A DNA stretch of 64,000 bases from Maridesulfovibrio sp. (GCF_963678865.1 NZ_OY787459.1:83501-147500), one strand, 5' to 3'. Counted from the first letter of the stretch, positions 8,069-16,686 are shown. Translations and numbers: made by a program. The notes: generated by a model not told the origin, from the sequence alone.

Positions 8069-9385
8069 GTGGATAAAATTGCAGTAATCGGTGGCGGGCT
8101 GGCTGGTTGTGAATGTGCAATGCAGCTGGCTAAGGCGGAAGTTCCGGTAGTTCTTTATGAAATGAAGCCCGATAAATATTCCGAGGCTCATCATCTGCCC
8201 GGTCTGGCTGAGCTGGTTTGTTCCAATTCACTGCGTTCCGGTGAATTGAATACTGCTATCGGAGTGCTCAAAAAGGAAATGGAAGCCCTTGATTCCGTGC
8301 TCATGAAAGCGGCTATGCAGGCCCGCGTCCCCGCAGGTTCTGCGCTGGCCGTGGACCGTGAGATCTTTTCCAGACTTGTCACCGAGGAAATTGAGCAGAA
8401 TGAATTTATCACCGTGGTGCGTAAGGAAATTGCTTCCCTCGATGATCCTGAACTTGCAGATTTTTCTAAGATCGTTGTTTGTGCCGGGCCGTTGGCTTCC
8501 GAAGGGCTGACCGAGAGTTTGATTTCCAAGATCGGAGAACAGCGTCTCTATTTTTATGATGCTATCGCGCCGATCGTCAGTCGTGATTCCGTGAACATGG
8601 ATGTTGCCTTTTACGGTTCCCGCTACAAGCCTGAAGATGATGATTACCTGAACTGCCCCATGAACGAGGAGCAGTACAATTCGTTCATTAAGGAACTTAA
8701 GGAAGGCGATCGGGTAGTGCCACGCGAATTTGAAAAGGAAATTCATTTTGAAGGTTGCCTGCCCATTGAGGAAATGGCAGACCGTGGTGAAATGACCCTT
8801 GCCTTCGGTCCGCTTAAACCCGTAGGACTTATAGATCCGCGCACTGAAGAACAGGCTTATGCCGTGGTGCAGTTGCGCGCAGAAAATAAGGAAAAGACCT
8901 CTTTCAACCTCGTAGGTTTTCAGACCAAGCTCAAGTATCCGGAACAGAAGCGCATTTTCCGCATGATCCCCGGTCTTGAGGATGTAGAGTTCCTGCGTAT
9001 GGGTTCAATACACCGCAATACTTACGTCAACGCCCCCGAAGTGCTGGACGATAAGCTGGCTCTCAAGGCCGATCCGCGTATCCATCTTGCCGGGCAGATT
9101 ACCGGAGTGGAAGGTTACCTTGAGTCCGCAGCCTGCGGTCTCTGGGTCGGGCGTATGCTTGCCGAGCAGTCCAAGGGCAGAGAGTTGCCCGCACCGCCGC
9201 CGGAAACTTCCATGGGTGCGCTGCTTGGACATCTGCGTGAAAAGAAAAAGAATTTTCAGCCTTCCAATGTTCAGTTCGGACTTATGCCTGCCCTCAAGAA
9301 GCGCGCACCCAAACGTGCTCGTAAAGAGCTTTACGGTAAACGGGCTATGGAAATTTTTAAAGAGTGGTTTGATAAGAATATTTAA
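8069..9385 (+). CDS. trmFO: Folate/FAD-dependent tRNA (uracil-54-C5) methyltransferase
   Basis: 438 aa from a GTG start with GGAG 8 nt upstream. TrmFO makes ribothymidine at position 54 of tRNA using methylenetetrahydrofolate and FADH2. The N terminus AVIGGGLAGCECAMQLA is the FAD-binding GxGxxG motif, followed by the family block VCSNSLRSGELNTAIGVLK. The C-terminal half includes HLAGQITGVEGYLESAACGL, diagnostic of TrmFO/GidA-type flavoproteins. Length is normal. The stop overlaps a potential ATG and is followed at once by the MATE gene, so the two may be cotranscribed. Confidence 0.95.
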   Translation: MDKIAVIGGGLAGCECAMQLAKAEVPVVLYEMKPDKYSEAHHLPGLAELVCSNSLRSGELNTAIGVLKKEMEALDSVLMKAAMQARVPAGSALAVDREIFSRLVTEEIEQNEFITVVRKEIASLDDPELADFSKIVVCAGPLASEGLTESLISKIGEQRLYFYDAIAPIVSRDSVNMDVAFYGSRYKPEDDDYLNCPMNEEQYNSFIKELKEGDRVVPREFEKEIHFEGCLPIEEMADRGEMTLAFGPLKPVGLIDPRTEEQAYAVVQLRAENKEKTSFNLVGFQTKLKYPEQKRIFRMIPGLEDVEFLRMGSIHRNTYVNAPEVLDDKLALKADPRIHLAGQITGVEGYLESAACGLWVGRMLAEQSKGRELPAPPPETSMGALLGHLREKKKNFQPSNVQFGLMPALKKRAPKRARKELYGKRAMEIFKEWFDKNI

Positions 9386-9386
9386 T

Positions 9387-9404
9387 GATGCCTCCGGAGG
9401 CATC
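9387..9404 (+). promoter_or_regulatory. Perfect 18-bp palindrome holding the MATE gene's ribosome site
   Basis: GATGCCTCCGGAGGCATC is a perfect inverted repeat directly after the trmFO stop. Its right arm contains GGAGG, the only good Shine-Dalgarno for the MATE ATG at 9409. If the hairpin forms in mRNA, the ribosome site is paired. The core CCTCCGG also resembles the central box of the dispersed repeat at 18.8 and 55.8 kb. Confidence 0.5.
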
Positions 9405-9408
9405 TCAC

Positions 9409-10746
9409 ATGACAAACAAACAACATCCTTTTGAAATAAATCCGAACCGGACATTGCTGACTTTGGCGATTCCGGTTCTTTTCTCTATGGTAGCCGAGCC
9501 TTTGACCGGGCTGGTAGACACCGCTTTTGTTGCCAAACTCGGCCCGGAACCGCTGGCCTCTCTGGGAATCGGGACAATTGTATTCTCCTCCGTGTTCTGG
9601 GTTTTCGGGTTTCTCGGTATCGGTACCCAGACCGAAGTCTCACACGCTCTGGGAAAGGGCGATCTGGAACGGGCATCGTCTTTGGGCTGGATGGCTGCTG
9701 GGATTTCTGCGGTTTTGGGGTTTTTACTGATGCTCCTTGTCTTTCCTTTTTTAAGCAGTATTGCCGGAATGATGGGTGGAGAGGGAAGTGTCCGTGAGTT
9801 GGCTGTTGATTACATGACTTACCGCTTGCTTGGAGCCCCGGCGGTGCTGGTGGTGCTCTCCTGTTTCGGTTCTTTGCGCGGTTATCAGGATATGCGCTCC
9901 CCGCTGTGGATTGCGGTGGGCATGAATGCGATTAACGTGGTTCTGGATTGGGGTCTGGTTTTCGGCATAGGTCCTTTTCCGCTTATGGGCGTGGGCGGTG
10001 CTGCCCTTGCAAGTGCAATCAGTCAGTGGATCGGCGCGGTATGGGCAGTGCTGGTGGTTCGTAAGCATTACGGATTCAATACCGGGTTCAGTCTTGCTGA
10101 TGCGCGCAGGCTTTTTGTGATTGGTGGGGATATGTTTGTACGTACCGGGTGCGTGTGCATGTTTCTGATGCTCTGTACCCGCTTTGCAACCAAGGCCGGA
10201 GCCGAATCCGGCGCGGCGCATCAGGCCATCCGCCAGTTTTTTGTTTTTCTGGCTCTGTTTCTGGATGCTTTTGCCATCAGCGGTCAGTCTCTAGTGGGCT
10301 ACTTTGTGGGCCGTGCGGACCGGAAGACGGCGCGTAAAGTCGCTTCTTTGGTCTGTAAGTGGAGCTTCGGCACCGGAATTCTGCTGACCATCGGTATGTA
10401 CTTGGGGCAGCAGCCTGTAGCCTGGCTGCTGGTGCCTCAGGAGTCGGCTATGGTTTTTGCCCCGGCATGGCTGGCGGTTACATTTTTGCAGCCTATAAAC
10501 GCTCTTTCATTTGCCACGGACGGAATCCATCTGGGAACCGGGGATTTCCGTTATCTGCGTAATGCCATGCTTGCCGCGGTCCTGACGAGCTCGGCAATTC
10601 TTTTTGTGGTAGACTATTTTCATCCGCAACACATGCTGCTTTGGATTTGGATTGTAGCCGGAATATGGACCAGCCTGCGAGCCCTGTTCGGTATGATTCG
10701 CATCTGGCCCGGAGTCGGTGCCGGACCGCTTGTTTTGAAAAAATAG
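9409..10746 (+). CDS. MATE-family multidrug/toxin efflux transporter
   Basis: 445 aa, the normal MATE length, with about 12 predicted hydrophobic segments. The N-terminal motif PVLFSMVAEPLTGLVDTAFV is typical of the DinF-like branch, and the internal repeat is recognisable after residue 230. The family exchanges drugs or metabolites for H+ or Na+ across the inner membrane. The ATG at 9409 is chosen because GGAGG lies 8 nt upstream; a frame-compatible ATG at 9385 overlaps the trmFO stop but has no ribosome site. The substrate is unknown. Cotranscription with trmFO looks likely but probably has no functional meaning. Confidence 0.88.
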   Translation: MTNKQHPFEINPNRTLLTLAIPVLFSMVAEPLTGLVDTAFVAKLGPEPLASLGIGTIVFSSVFWVFGFLGIGTQTEVSHALGKGDLERASSLGWMAAGISAVLGFLLMLLVFPFLSSIAGMMGGEGSVRELAVDYMTYRLLGAPAVLVVLSCFGSLRGYQDMRSPLWIAVGMNAINVVLDWGLVFGIGPFPLMGVGGAALASAISQWIGAVWAVLVVRKHYGFNTGFSLADARRLFVIGGDMFVRTGCVCMFLMLCTRFATKAGAESGAAHQAIRQFFVFLALFLDAFAISGQSLVGYFVGRADRKTARKVASLVCKWSFGTGILLTIGMYLGQQPVAWLLVPQESAMVFAPAWLAVTFLQPINALSFATDGIHLGTGDFRYLRNAMLAAVLTSSAILFVVDYFHPQHMLLWIWIVAGIWTSLRALFGMIRIWPGVGAGPLVLKK

Positions 10747-10802
10747 GAAATTAGGCTGAAAGTAAGCACATATTGACATAAAAGAAGAAGAATCATATCA
10801 AG

Positions 10803-10999
10803 CTTCTGCCTAAGGTGCTCTCATGAGCTTAATAGGGAATCCCGTGAAAGTCGGGAGCGGACCCGCCGCCGTGAGTCCTGTCTAAAGTTTTACCCCTTGT
10901 GTCCGGAGTAATTCCGGTACGTTGTGCCACTGAATTCATATTTGGGAAGGCCGGGTAAAATGGGACGAGTCGGAAGACCTGCCTAGGTGCAAATCACGA
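10803..10999 (+). ncRNA. Cobalamin (adenosylcobalamin-type) riboswitch
   Basis: The stretch contains the conserved core of the cobalamin riboswitch in order: AAGGTGC, TTAATAGGGAATC, GCGGACCCGCCGCCGTGAG, GCCACTG, GGGAAGGC, and the B12 box GAGTCGGAAGACCTGCC at 10967-10983. It lies upstream of cbiK, a B12-type ABC importer and cbiL, so it should reduce their expression when cobalamin is plentiful. Between the aptamer and the cbiK ribosome site there is an 8-bp hairpin (11043-11062) enclosed by GGGGCTT/AAGCCCC (11017-11023 with 11078-11084). No T-rich terminator follows, which suggests control of translation rather than of termination. Confidence 0.95.
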
Positions 11000-11104
11000 T
11001 TATTCTGCCGGATAACGGGGCTTTTATCTGTCAGAAAAGGCTGTGCATGCTTTCGCGTGCACGGTTCCGCTATTCTTAAGCCCCCCAAATTTGAGGAGAC
11101 TGTT

Positions 11105-12007
11105 ATGCAGTACCGTTTTGGGGACAAAATCAAGTTCATCCCCGCATTTATTCTGGTTTGTTTTCTGCTGATCCCTTCCTTTGCCATGGCCGGACACGGC
11201 GATGCGAAGCCTGTTAAAAAAGGAATTCTGCTTGCAGCCTTCGGCTCCAGCATGCCTGAAGCCCAAGCCTCCTTTGATGCTATTGACAAGGCTGTTAAAA
11301 AGGCTTTCCCCGGTGTTCCTGTTCGCTGGGCGTACTCTTCATCCATAATCAGGAATATTTTGGCTAAAGAAGGCCGCAACATTGATTCACCGGTCATGGC
11401 TATGACCAAAATGATGGACGAAGGCTTCACCCATGTTGCTGTTCAGTCCCTGCACACCATTCCCGGTGAAGAATATTGTGGTATCCTTGAAACCGTGAAA
11501 GCTTTCGAAGGCATGCCTAAGGGTATGAGCAAAGTGACTGTAGGTAAGCCGCTTCTTTATTCCAATAAAGATATGCAGCGTACCGTAAAAGCCATTATTT
11601 CCAACATCCCCGAGGACCGTAAAGCCAAAGATGCCGTAGTGCTTATGGGCCATGGAACTCACCATGTCGCCAATATCTACTATCCGGCTTCTCAGGATTA
11701 CTTTTCCAAAGTTGATCCCATGATTTTTGTCGGAACCGTTGAAGGTACTCCCTCTCTTGATGATGTAAAAGTATTGCTCAAGAAGAACAAAGCCAAGAAG
11801 GTTTACCTTATGCCTTACATGTCTGTAGCCGGAGATCATGCCCGAAATGATATGGCCGGTGCAGACGCTGATTCATGGAAATCCGAGCTGACCAAGCTTG
11901 GTTACAAGTGTGTTCCCGTACTCAAGGGTACCGCTGAATTTCCGCAGGTTCTTGATATCTGGGTTGACCATCTCAAGGTTGCGTTCAAGCACCTTGGTGA
12001 CCATTAG
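11105..12007 (+). CDS. cbiK: Exported sirohydrochlorin cobaltochelatase
   Basis: 300 aa from the ATG at 11105, which has GAGGAG 6 nt upstream. CbiK inserts Co2+ into sirohydrochlorin, an early step of the anaerobic B12 pathway. The fold's motifs are visible: GILLAAFGSS at the start of the mature domain, VVLMGHGTHHVANIYYPA with metal-binding histidines, and VAGDHARNDMAG near the C terminus. Unlike cytoplasmic CbiK it starts with a signal peptide (hydrophobic stretch to about residue 28, ending FAMA). Desulfovibrio vulgaris is known to have both a cytoplasmic and a periplasmic CbiK; this matches the periplasmic one. It is the first gene after the riboswitch. Confidence 0.92.
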   Translation: MQYRFGDKIKFIPAFILVCFLLIPSFAMAGHGDAKPVKKGILLAAFGSSMPEAQASFDAIDKAVKKAFPGVPVRWAYSSSIIRNILAKEGRNIDSPVMAMTKMMDEGFTHVAVQSLHTIPGEEYCGILETVKAFEGMPKGMSKVTVGKPLLYSNKDMQRTVKAIISNIPEDRKAKDAVVLMGHGTHHVANIYYPASQDYFSKVDPMIFVGTVEGTPSLDDVKVLLKKNKAKKVYLMPYMSVAGDHARNDMAGADADSWKSELTKLGYKCVPVLKGTAEFPQVLDIWVDHLKVAFKHLGDH

Positions 12008-12028
12008 CAATTAAACCGGGCGGTAAGG

Positions 12029-13096
12029 ATGAAATCTTCAGGTAACCGAAGGACGCAGGCCGTTCTAGTCTTGTCTTTGCTTGTACCTGTTTCCATTTTT
12101 GCCGCCTGTCTTTTCGGGGCTTACGGTACAGAAACTGCCCAAGTGCTGGCGGTTTTCAAATCCGTTCTTGGAGTCAGCACAGCAAAAGTTGATCAGGCTT
12201 TATCCTTTATTGTCGCTGATCTGCGCTTGAGCCGGGTCTGTCTCTCTTTTTTGGTGGGTATGTCGCTGGCTGTGGCCGGGACTGTCTATCAGGGAATTCT
12301 GCGTAACCCTTTGGCTGATCCGTTCACTCTGGGCGTGAGCAGCGGGGCGGCTTTCGGGGCCAGTCTGGCTATCTTTTTCGGATCTACCGTACTCGGTGCG
12401 GAGCTTTGGGCCAGATTCGGAAATCTGTTCCTGCCGCTTGCAGCCCTTACCGGGGCTATGGCCGCACTTGGTTCAGTTCTTATGCTGGGCAGGATCGGAG
12501 GAAGGCTTCGCCGCGAAACCATGGTTCTTGCCGGTATCGTGGTGGCGACTTTCCTCTCTGCACTCATTTCCCTGCTCAAGTCTCTTGATGAAGAATCCGT
12601 ATCCTCTATTGTTTTTTGGATTATGGGTAGTTTCCAAGGACGTGGTTGGTCCCATTTGCAGCTGTTTCTGCCGTATTTTATCGCCGGAATAGTGCCTATT
12701 ATCTACTACTCCCGTGAACTGGATATCCTTTCACTCGGAGAAACTCAGGCCCGTCATCTGGGCATGGATGTTTCCAGAGTACGTATGGCTTTGCTTATCG
12801 GTTCCGGGCTTTTGACCGGGGCGGCGGTGGCCGTATCCGGGATTATCGGATTCGTAGGGCTGGTTGTACCGCATCTGGTGCGTATGTTTCAGGGTGCGGA
12901 ACACAGGCCGCTCCTGCTGTCGTCTTCCCTATTGGGAGGACTGCTGTTGGTATGGTCCGATGTTATTGCCCGTTCGCTGCTTTCCGGTGGCGAGGAGCTT
13001 CCAGTGGGTGTAGTAACTGCGTTGCTAGGCGGACCGTTTTTTTGCATTGTGCTGCGTTCCGGTTTCCGCAGTGGAAGCGGGGGAAGCGGCTTATGA
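12029..13096 (+). CDS. FecCD/BtuC-family ABC importer permease
   Basis: 355 aa with about 9-10 hydrophobic segments. Family blocks are clear: DLRLSRVCLSFLVGMSLAVA, GILRNPLADPFTLGVSSGAA and GIIGFVGLVVPHLVRM, all shared by BtuC, FecD and FhuB-type permeases. It overlaps the ATPase gene by ATGA and follows cbiK by 21 nt. The cargo should be a corrinoid, cobalt chelate or possibly a haem-like compound. The riboswitch points to cobalamin or its precursors, but the sequence alone cannot separate these from iron-siderophore uptake. Confidence 0.88.
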   Translation: MKSSGNRRTQAVLVLSLLVPVSIFAACLFGAYGTETAQVLAVFKSVLGVSTAKVDQALSFIVADLRLSRVCLSFLVGMSLAVAGTVYQGILRNPLADPFTLGVSSGAAFGASLAIFFGSTVLGAELWARFGNLFLPLAALTGAMAALGSVLMLGRIGGRLRRETMVLAGIVVATFLSALISLLKSLDEESVSSIVFWIMGSFQGRGWSHLQLFLPYFIAGIVPIIYYSRELDILSLGETQARHLGMDVSRVRMALLIGSGLLTGAAVAVSGIIGFVGLVVPHLVRMFQGAEHRPLLLSSSLLGGLLLVWSDVIARSLLSGGEELPVGVVTALLGGPFFCIVLRSGFRSGSGGSGL

Positions 13097-13869
13097 TCAG
13101 GATCACGGACTTAAAAGCAGGGTACGCAGGGAATGAGGTCCTGCATGGTCTGAACCTCGAGTTTGCCAAAGGGTCCATGACCGCGATTCTCGGTCCTAAC
13201 GGCAGCGGCAAGACCACCCTCGTCTCATCAATTTCAGGTATACTTTCGCCTCTGGCCGGGAGCATTGAGATTGAAGGCAGGAGAGTTGATGCATACCGTC
13301 CCCGTGAACTGGCCGGAATTATGGCTGTATTGCCGCAGCGTGTCGATCCGGCTTTCGGGCTGACCGTTGAATCCATGGTCATGATGGGCCGTTATGCTCA
13401 TGGTTCCGGTTTTTTCGGTTATGATGCCGAAGATGAGCGGATTGTGGCGGAAGCTATAGAGCGGGTCGGCATTAAACATCTGGCCGAGAGGTCAGTTGCA
13501 GAACTTTCCGGTGGTGAGTTCCAAAGAGTGCTTATGGCCCGCACAGTTGCCCAGCAGGCTGGGATAATGGTCTTGGATGAAGCCTCTTCCGGTGTGGATG
13601 TTGCGGGTAAGATTGAGCTTTTTGATCTGTTGAAAAGCATGAATCGTGGTGGAGCAACTATTGTCTGCGTAATTCACGATCTTAATCTGGCTGCCCTTTA
13701 TTTTGAGCGGTTGGTCTTTCTTTCCGGTGGAAACGTGGCACTTGACGGTTCACCTGTGGAAGTGATCACAGAGGAGAATATTTCAAATGTTTATGAAACA
13801 TCTGTCGCGGTTGTTGAGCATCCCAGTCTCGGCGTTCCGCAGGTTCTTTTTTCTCCTGCTGCTGATTAG
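13093..13869 (+). CDS. BtuD/FecE-family ABC importer ATPase
   Basis: 258 aa from the ATG at 13093, which overlaps the permease stop (ATGA). Walker A is GPNGSGKTTL (about residues 35-44), the signature ELSGGEFQRVLMARTVAQ, and Walker B IMVLDEASSGVD. The Q-loop LPQRVDPAFGLTVESMVMMG is of the kind seen in FecE/BtuD/HmuV proteins. It is the energy-coupling part of the importer encoded by the genes on both sides. The last 83 bp overlap the start of the binding-protein gene in another frame. Substrate uncertain as for the permease. Confidence 0.9.
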   Translation: MIRITDLKAGYAGNEVLHGLNLEFAKGSMTAILGPNGSGKTTLVSSISGILSPLAGSIEIEGRRVDAYRPRELAGIMAVLPQRVDPAFGLTVESMVMMGRYAHGSGFFGYDAEDERIVAEAIERVGIKHLAERSVAELSGGEFQRVLMARTVAQQAGIMVLDEASSGVDVAGKIELFDLLKSMNRGGATIVCVIHDLNLAALYFERLVFLSGGNVALDGSPVEVITEENISNVYETSVAVVEHPSLGVPQVLFSPAAD

Positions 13870-14719
13870 TTTTTCAAGCAGCGCACAGGCTGCGGTTTCC
13901 ATTGTTGATGATTTCGGCAATGAGCTGACCCTGAAGTCTCCGGCAAAACGCATTGTGGCCCTTTACGGATCGTTTAATGAGATTCTTTGCGCCATGGATC
14001 TTGGAGACAGGCTGGTAGCCCGGACAGCTGCGGATCATTACCCGGAACAGATTACAGCTCTACCTTCAATCGGTACCCATATGCGTCCCAATCCGGAACT
14101 GATCGTGGCTATGAAGCCCGATCTGGTTCTTCAGATGGCCGGGCGTTCGAAAGCGGCAAGCGCACTTGAACCTTTGCGTACAAGGGGTATCCCCTGCGCA
14201 ATGTTCAAAGTTGCTTCATTTGAGGAAATGTTTTCCATGATCCGCAGGCTGGGTATACTCACCGGGAAGCCGGGAGCAGCGCAGAAACTGGTGGATTCAA
14301 TGAATGCGCGGCTTAATGCTGTGTCGGAGCGATGTGTGAGATCCTCATCCGAATCCGCACCGTCGGTGTTTTTCGAAATACGGTATCCCAATCTTCTGGC
14401 AGCCGGACAAGGCTCAATAGTAAATGATATTATCCGTCATGCCGGGGGAATTAATTGTGTAGACAATCATAAAAAGATTGTGCGTCTGGGCGAGGAAGAG
14501 TTAATGCGCCTCAACCCGCAAAATTATGTTTACCAGACCGGGCGCATGAATCCGTCCCCGGTCAGGCCGGATGAGCGCAGTCATCTCAGATTTCTTGATG
14601 CGGTGCGCAATAAAAAAATTTTAAATGTGGACGAGTCGGTTTTTTCCCGGCCCGGACCCAGAAATGTAGAGGCCGTTGAAATTCTGGCGGACTTCCTGCT
14701 CAATCAAAAAGAGAAATAA
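13787..14719 (+). CDS. BtuF-like periplasmic metal-chelate/corrinoid binding protein
   Basis: 310 aa. The ATG at 13787 has GAGGAG 10 nt upstream, inside the preceding ATPase gene, giving an 83-bp overlap. An unusually long signal peptide is followed by SSAQAAVSIVDDFGNELTL, the start typical of Peripla_BP_2 proteins; KRIVALYGSFNEILCAMDLG and PNPELIVAMKPDLVL are family blocks. It should deliver the substrate to the BtuC-like permease in the periplasm. It lacks a lipobox, so it is probably soluble. The ligand is inferred from the riboswitch and cbi neighbours to be a corrinoid or tetrapyrrole. Confidence 0.85.
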   Translation: MFMKHLSRLLSIPVSAFRRFFFLLLLISFSSSAQAAVSIVDDFGNELTLKSPAKRIVALYGSFNEILCAMDLGDRLVARTAADHYPEQITALPSIGTHMRPNPELIVAMKPDLVLQMAGRSKAASALEPLRTRGIPCAMFKVASFEEMFSMIRRLGILTGKPGAAQKLVDSMNARLNAVSERCVRSSSESAPSVFFEIRYPNLLAAGQGSIVNDIIRHAGGINCVDNHKKIVRLGEEELMRLNPQNYVYQTGRMNPSPVRPDERSHLRFLDAVRNKKILNVDESVFSRPGPRNVEAVEILADFLLNQKEK

Positions 14720-15427
14720 ATGAATAGTTCCGGAAAAATATATGGAATCGGGGTCGGTCCCGGTGATTCTGATTTGCTGACCGTGAGAGCGGTCCGTGTG
14801 CTTGAGAAAGTTGATGTGGTTTTTGCTGCCTCATCCACCAAGAATGAATATTCACATTCCCTTGAAATAGCATCCGAATTTGTGCGCGAGGATTGTGAAG
14901 TGGTCAAGCTTGGCTATCCCATGACCCGTGATAAAGATGTACTTAATAGAGCGTGGGAAGAAAATTGCCGCATTGCCTGCAAAGTGCTGACGGGCGGTAG
15001 GACTGCAGCTTTTCTTACCCTTGGCGATCCGTTGATTTATTCCACTTTCGGCTACATGATGCAGACCATGAAGCGGCTTTTTCCAAAAGTTGAATTTGAA
15101 GTTGTACCCGGCATTACCTCGTATCAGGCTGCCGCTGCAAGATCACAGCAGGTACTGGTGGAATCGGGGCAGAATCTACTGCTTACTTCCGGTGTTGCTG
15201 ATGCAGGAAAGTTCGCTGATTCCTTGGAGAATGTAGATAACGCCGTGATTCTTAAAGCCTACCGTAATTTCCCGGAATTACGTGAGAGAGTAAATGCGAT
15301 GGAGAATATGGATGTAAAATTTTATACCCGTCTGGGGCTGGATGGGGAAGCTATCTATCTCGATATCAACGAGGTACCGGATAAAACGACCTATCTTTCG
15401 CTTATGTTGCTTACGGCTAAAAAATAG
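14720..15427 (+). CDS. cbiL: Precorrin-2/cobalt-factor II C20-methyltransferase
   Basis: 235 aa. It methylates C20 of (cobalt-)precorrin-2 using S-adenosylmethionine, one step after CbiK. The tetrapyrrole methylase motifs are present: GIGVGPGDSDLLTVRAV at the N terminus, LTLGDPLIYSTFGYM, and VVPGITSYQAAAA. The length and the KVDVVFAASS block fit CbiL/CobI rather than CbiF or CbiH. The ATG directly follows the binding-protein stop. The operon ends with a strong terminator. Other cbi genes must lie elsewhere, which is common in this group. Confidence 0.9.
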   Translation: MNSSGKIYGIGVGPGDSDLLTVRAVRVLEKVDVVFAASSTKNEYSHSLEIASEFVREDCEVVKLGYPMTRDKDVLNRAWEENCRIACKVLTGGRTAAFLTLGDPLIYSTFGYMMQTMKRLFPKVEFEVVPGITSYQAAAARSQQVLVESGQNLLLTSGVADAGKFADSLENVDNAVILKAYRNFPELRERVNAMENMDVKFYTRLGLDGEAIYLDINEVPDKTTYLSLMLLTAKK

Positions 15428-15451
15428 TTGATATTGCAGGTTGTTATTTGA

Positions 15452-15488
15452 AAAGGCCGTGAATCTATCGGATTCACGGCCTTATTTT
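15452..15488. terminator. Terminator of the cbiK-cbiL operon
   Basis: AAGGCCGTGAATC and GATTCACGGCCTT form a perfect 13-bp stem with a 5-nt loop, followed by ATTTTT. The opposite strand has a run of A/T as well, so it may also serve the convergent aminotransferase gene. Confidence 0.9.
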
Positions 15489-16489
15489 TAGCTTTTTATG
15501 ATCGGTGTCCCTGTTTCCTGAAGGTCTTTTTGCAATAATTCGCGCATGCGTTTGCAGATGGGACCGGGGCGGACATCGTGGATAGGTTTTTTATTGAAAC
15601 GGACAACCCCTACGGCATCAATGGATGTGCCGCAGATGATCACTTCCTTAGCCAGCAGGATGTCGTCTTCTGATATGGCCCGGAAATCCACTTCAATCTC
15701 ATCTTCAATGAGTTGGATGGCGCGGGCAATGGTTGTCCCGGCCAGTGAGTTGGTGAATTTAGGGGTATAGAGTTTGTTGTCACTGCTGACAATGCACACA
15801 TTTTCAGTGGCTCCTTCTGCAAGGAAGCTCAGGCTGTCAAAACAGAAAGGTATATCGAACCCTTCCTCTTTGGCGTTGATTTTCATCAATACGTTGGGCA
15901 GGTAATCGATGGATTTGATGGTCGCCAGATATGGTTGTTTTGCCGGAACCTTGCTTCTGAAAGCGGTTATTCCTTTTTCGTACCATGATTCCGGTTTCGG
16001 GGTGTATTTGTAGACTACGATATACAGGGAAGGTACCGGGCATTCGTAAGGATCAATGCCGAATCCGCCGGGGCCACGACCGAGCAGCACCCGCACCAGA
16101 CCTGAATCAACCCCGGATGCTCCTGCAACTTCCAGAATGATATTGCCTAATTCATCCCATGAGCAGGGCGGCTCGAGGCTGATTGTGCGGGCGGAGCGTT
16201 TCATGCGTCGCAGGTGCGGTTCAAGCTGATAAAGCTTGCCGTCCACAAATTTCATGGTTTCAAATACGCCGTCACCGCGATGCACGAGGTGGTCGTCCCA
16301 CGGCATGAGCATGAGTTTGGGATCTGTGCAGACCAGCCCGATGCGGTGTTCATAGAAAGCGCACACTTTTTCAGTCCCCGCACGCATGGCTGAAAGCATG
16401 GCATCAATATATTCGTTACTGTCTACTTTTCTGATCAATTCCGGACTCCGTATAATTATTAAAACCCCGTCAGGGATCATCACCGCCAT
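15488..16489 (-). CDS. Class IV (branched-chain type) aminotransferase
   Basis: 333 aa, PLP-dependent fold type IV. HRGDGVFETMKFVDGKLY near residue 90 and the later KSIDYLPNVLMK, whose lysine should form the Schiff base with PLP, are family signatures; LAEGATENVCIV supplies the cofactor-phosphate loop. These motifs are shared by branched-chain aminotransferase (IlvE), D-amino-acid transaminase and 4-amino-4-deoxychorismate lyase (PabC). Length favours IlvE-like, but the exact reaction is not settled by sequence reading. Either of two ATGs about 9 nt apart could start it. It stands alone between two terminators. Confidence 0.8.
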   Translation of the reverse strand: MAVMIPDGVLIIIRSPELIRKVDSNEYIDAMLSAMRAGTEKVCAFYEHRIGLVCTDPKLMLMPWDDHLVHRGDGVFETMKFVDGKLYQLEPHLRRMKRSARTISLEPPCSWDELGNIILEVAGASGVDSGLVRVLLGRGPGGFGIDPYECPVPSLYIVVYKYTPKPESWYEKGITAFRSKVPAKQPYLATIKSIDYLPNVLMKINAKEEGFDIPFCFDSLSFLAEGATENVCIVSSDNKLYTPKFTNSLAGTTIARAIQLIEDEIEVDFRAISEDDILLAKEVIICGTSIDAVGVVRFNKKPIHDVRPGPICKRMRELLQKDLQETGTPIIKS

Positions 16490-16570
16490 AATCTTCAGGA
16501 AAAACTACTTCCGTGAAGCGGAGTTACATTACCGCCAAAGGGCGGACTTTCGCAAGAGGGAATAGGCGTT

Positions 16571-16612
16571 AAAAAAAGCGGTAAAGCCGAAAGACGACTT
16601 CACCGCTTTTTA
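16571..16612 (-). terminator. Terminator downstream of asd
   Basis: AAAAAGCGGT pairs with ACCGCTTTTT, and the stem extends inward through GTAAAGCCG/CGACTTCAC with a small loop. Both strands have T tracts. It lies about 75 bp past the asd stop. Confidence 0.75.
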
Positions 16613-16686
16613 ATTATGAAAGGAACCTTTTATAAACTTTGCAATGATCTAACTACCTAAAGGTGGTTGTGATTTACAAAGTTTTT

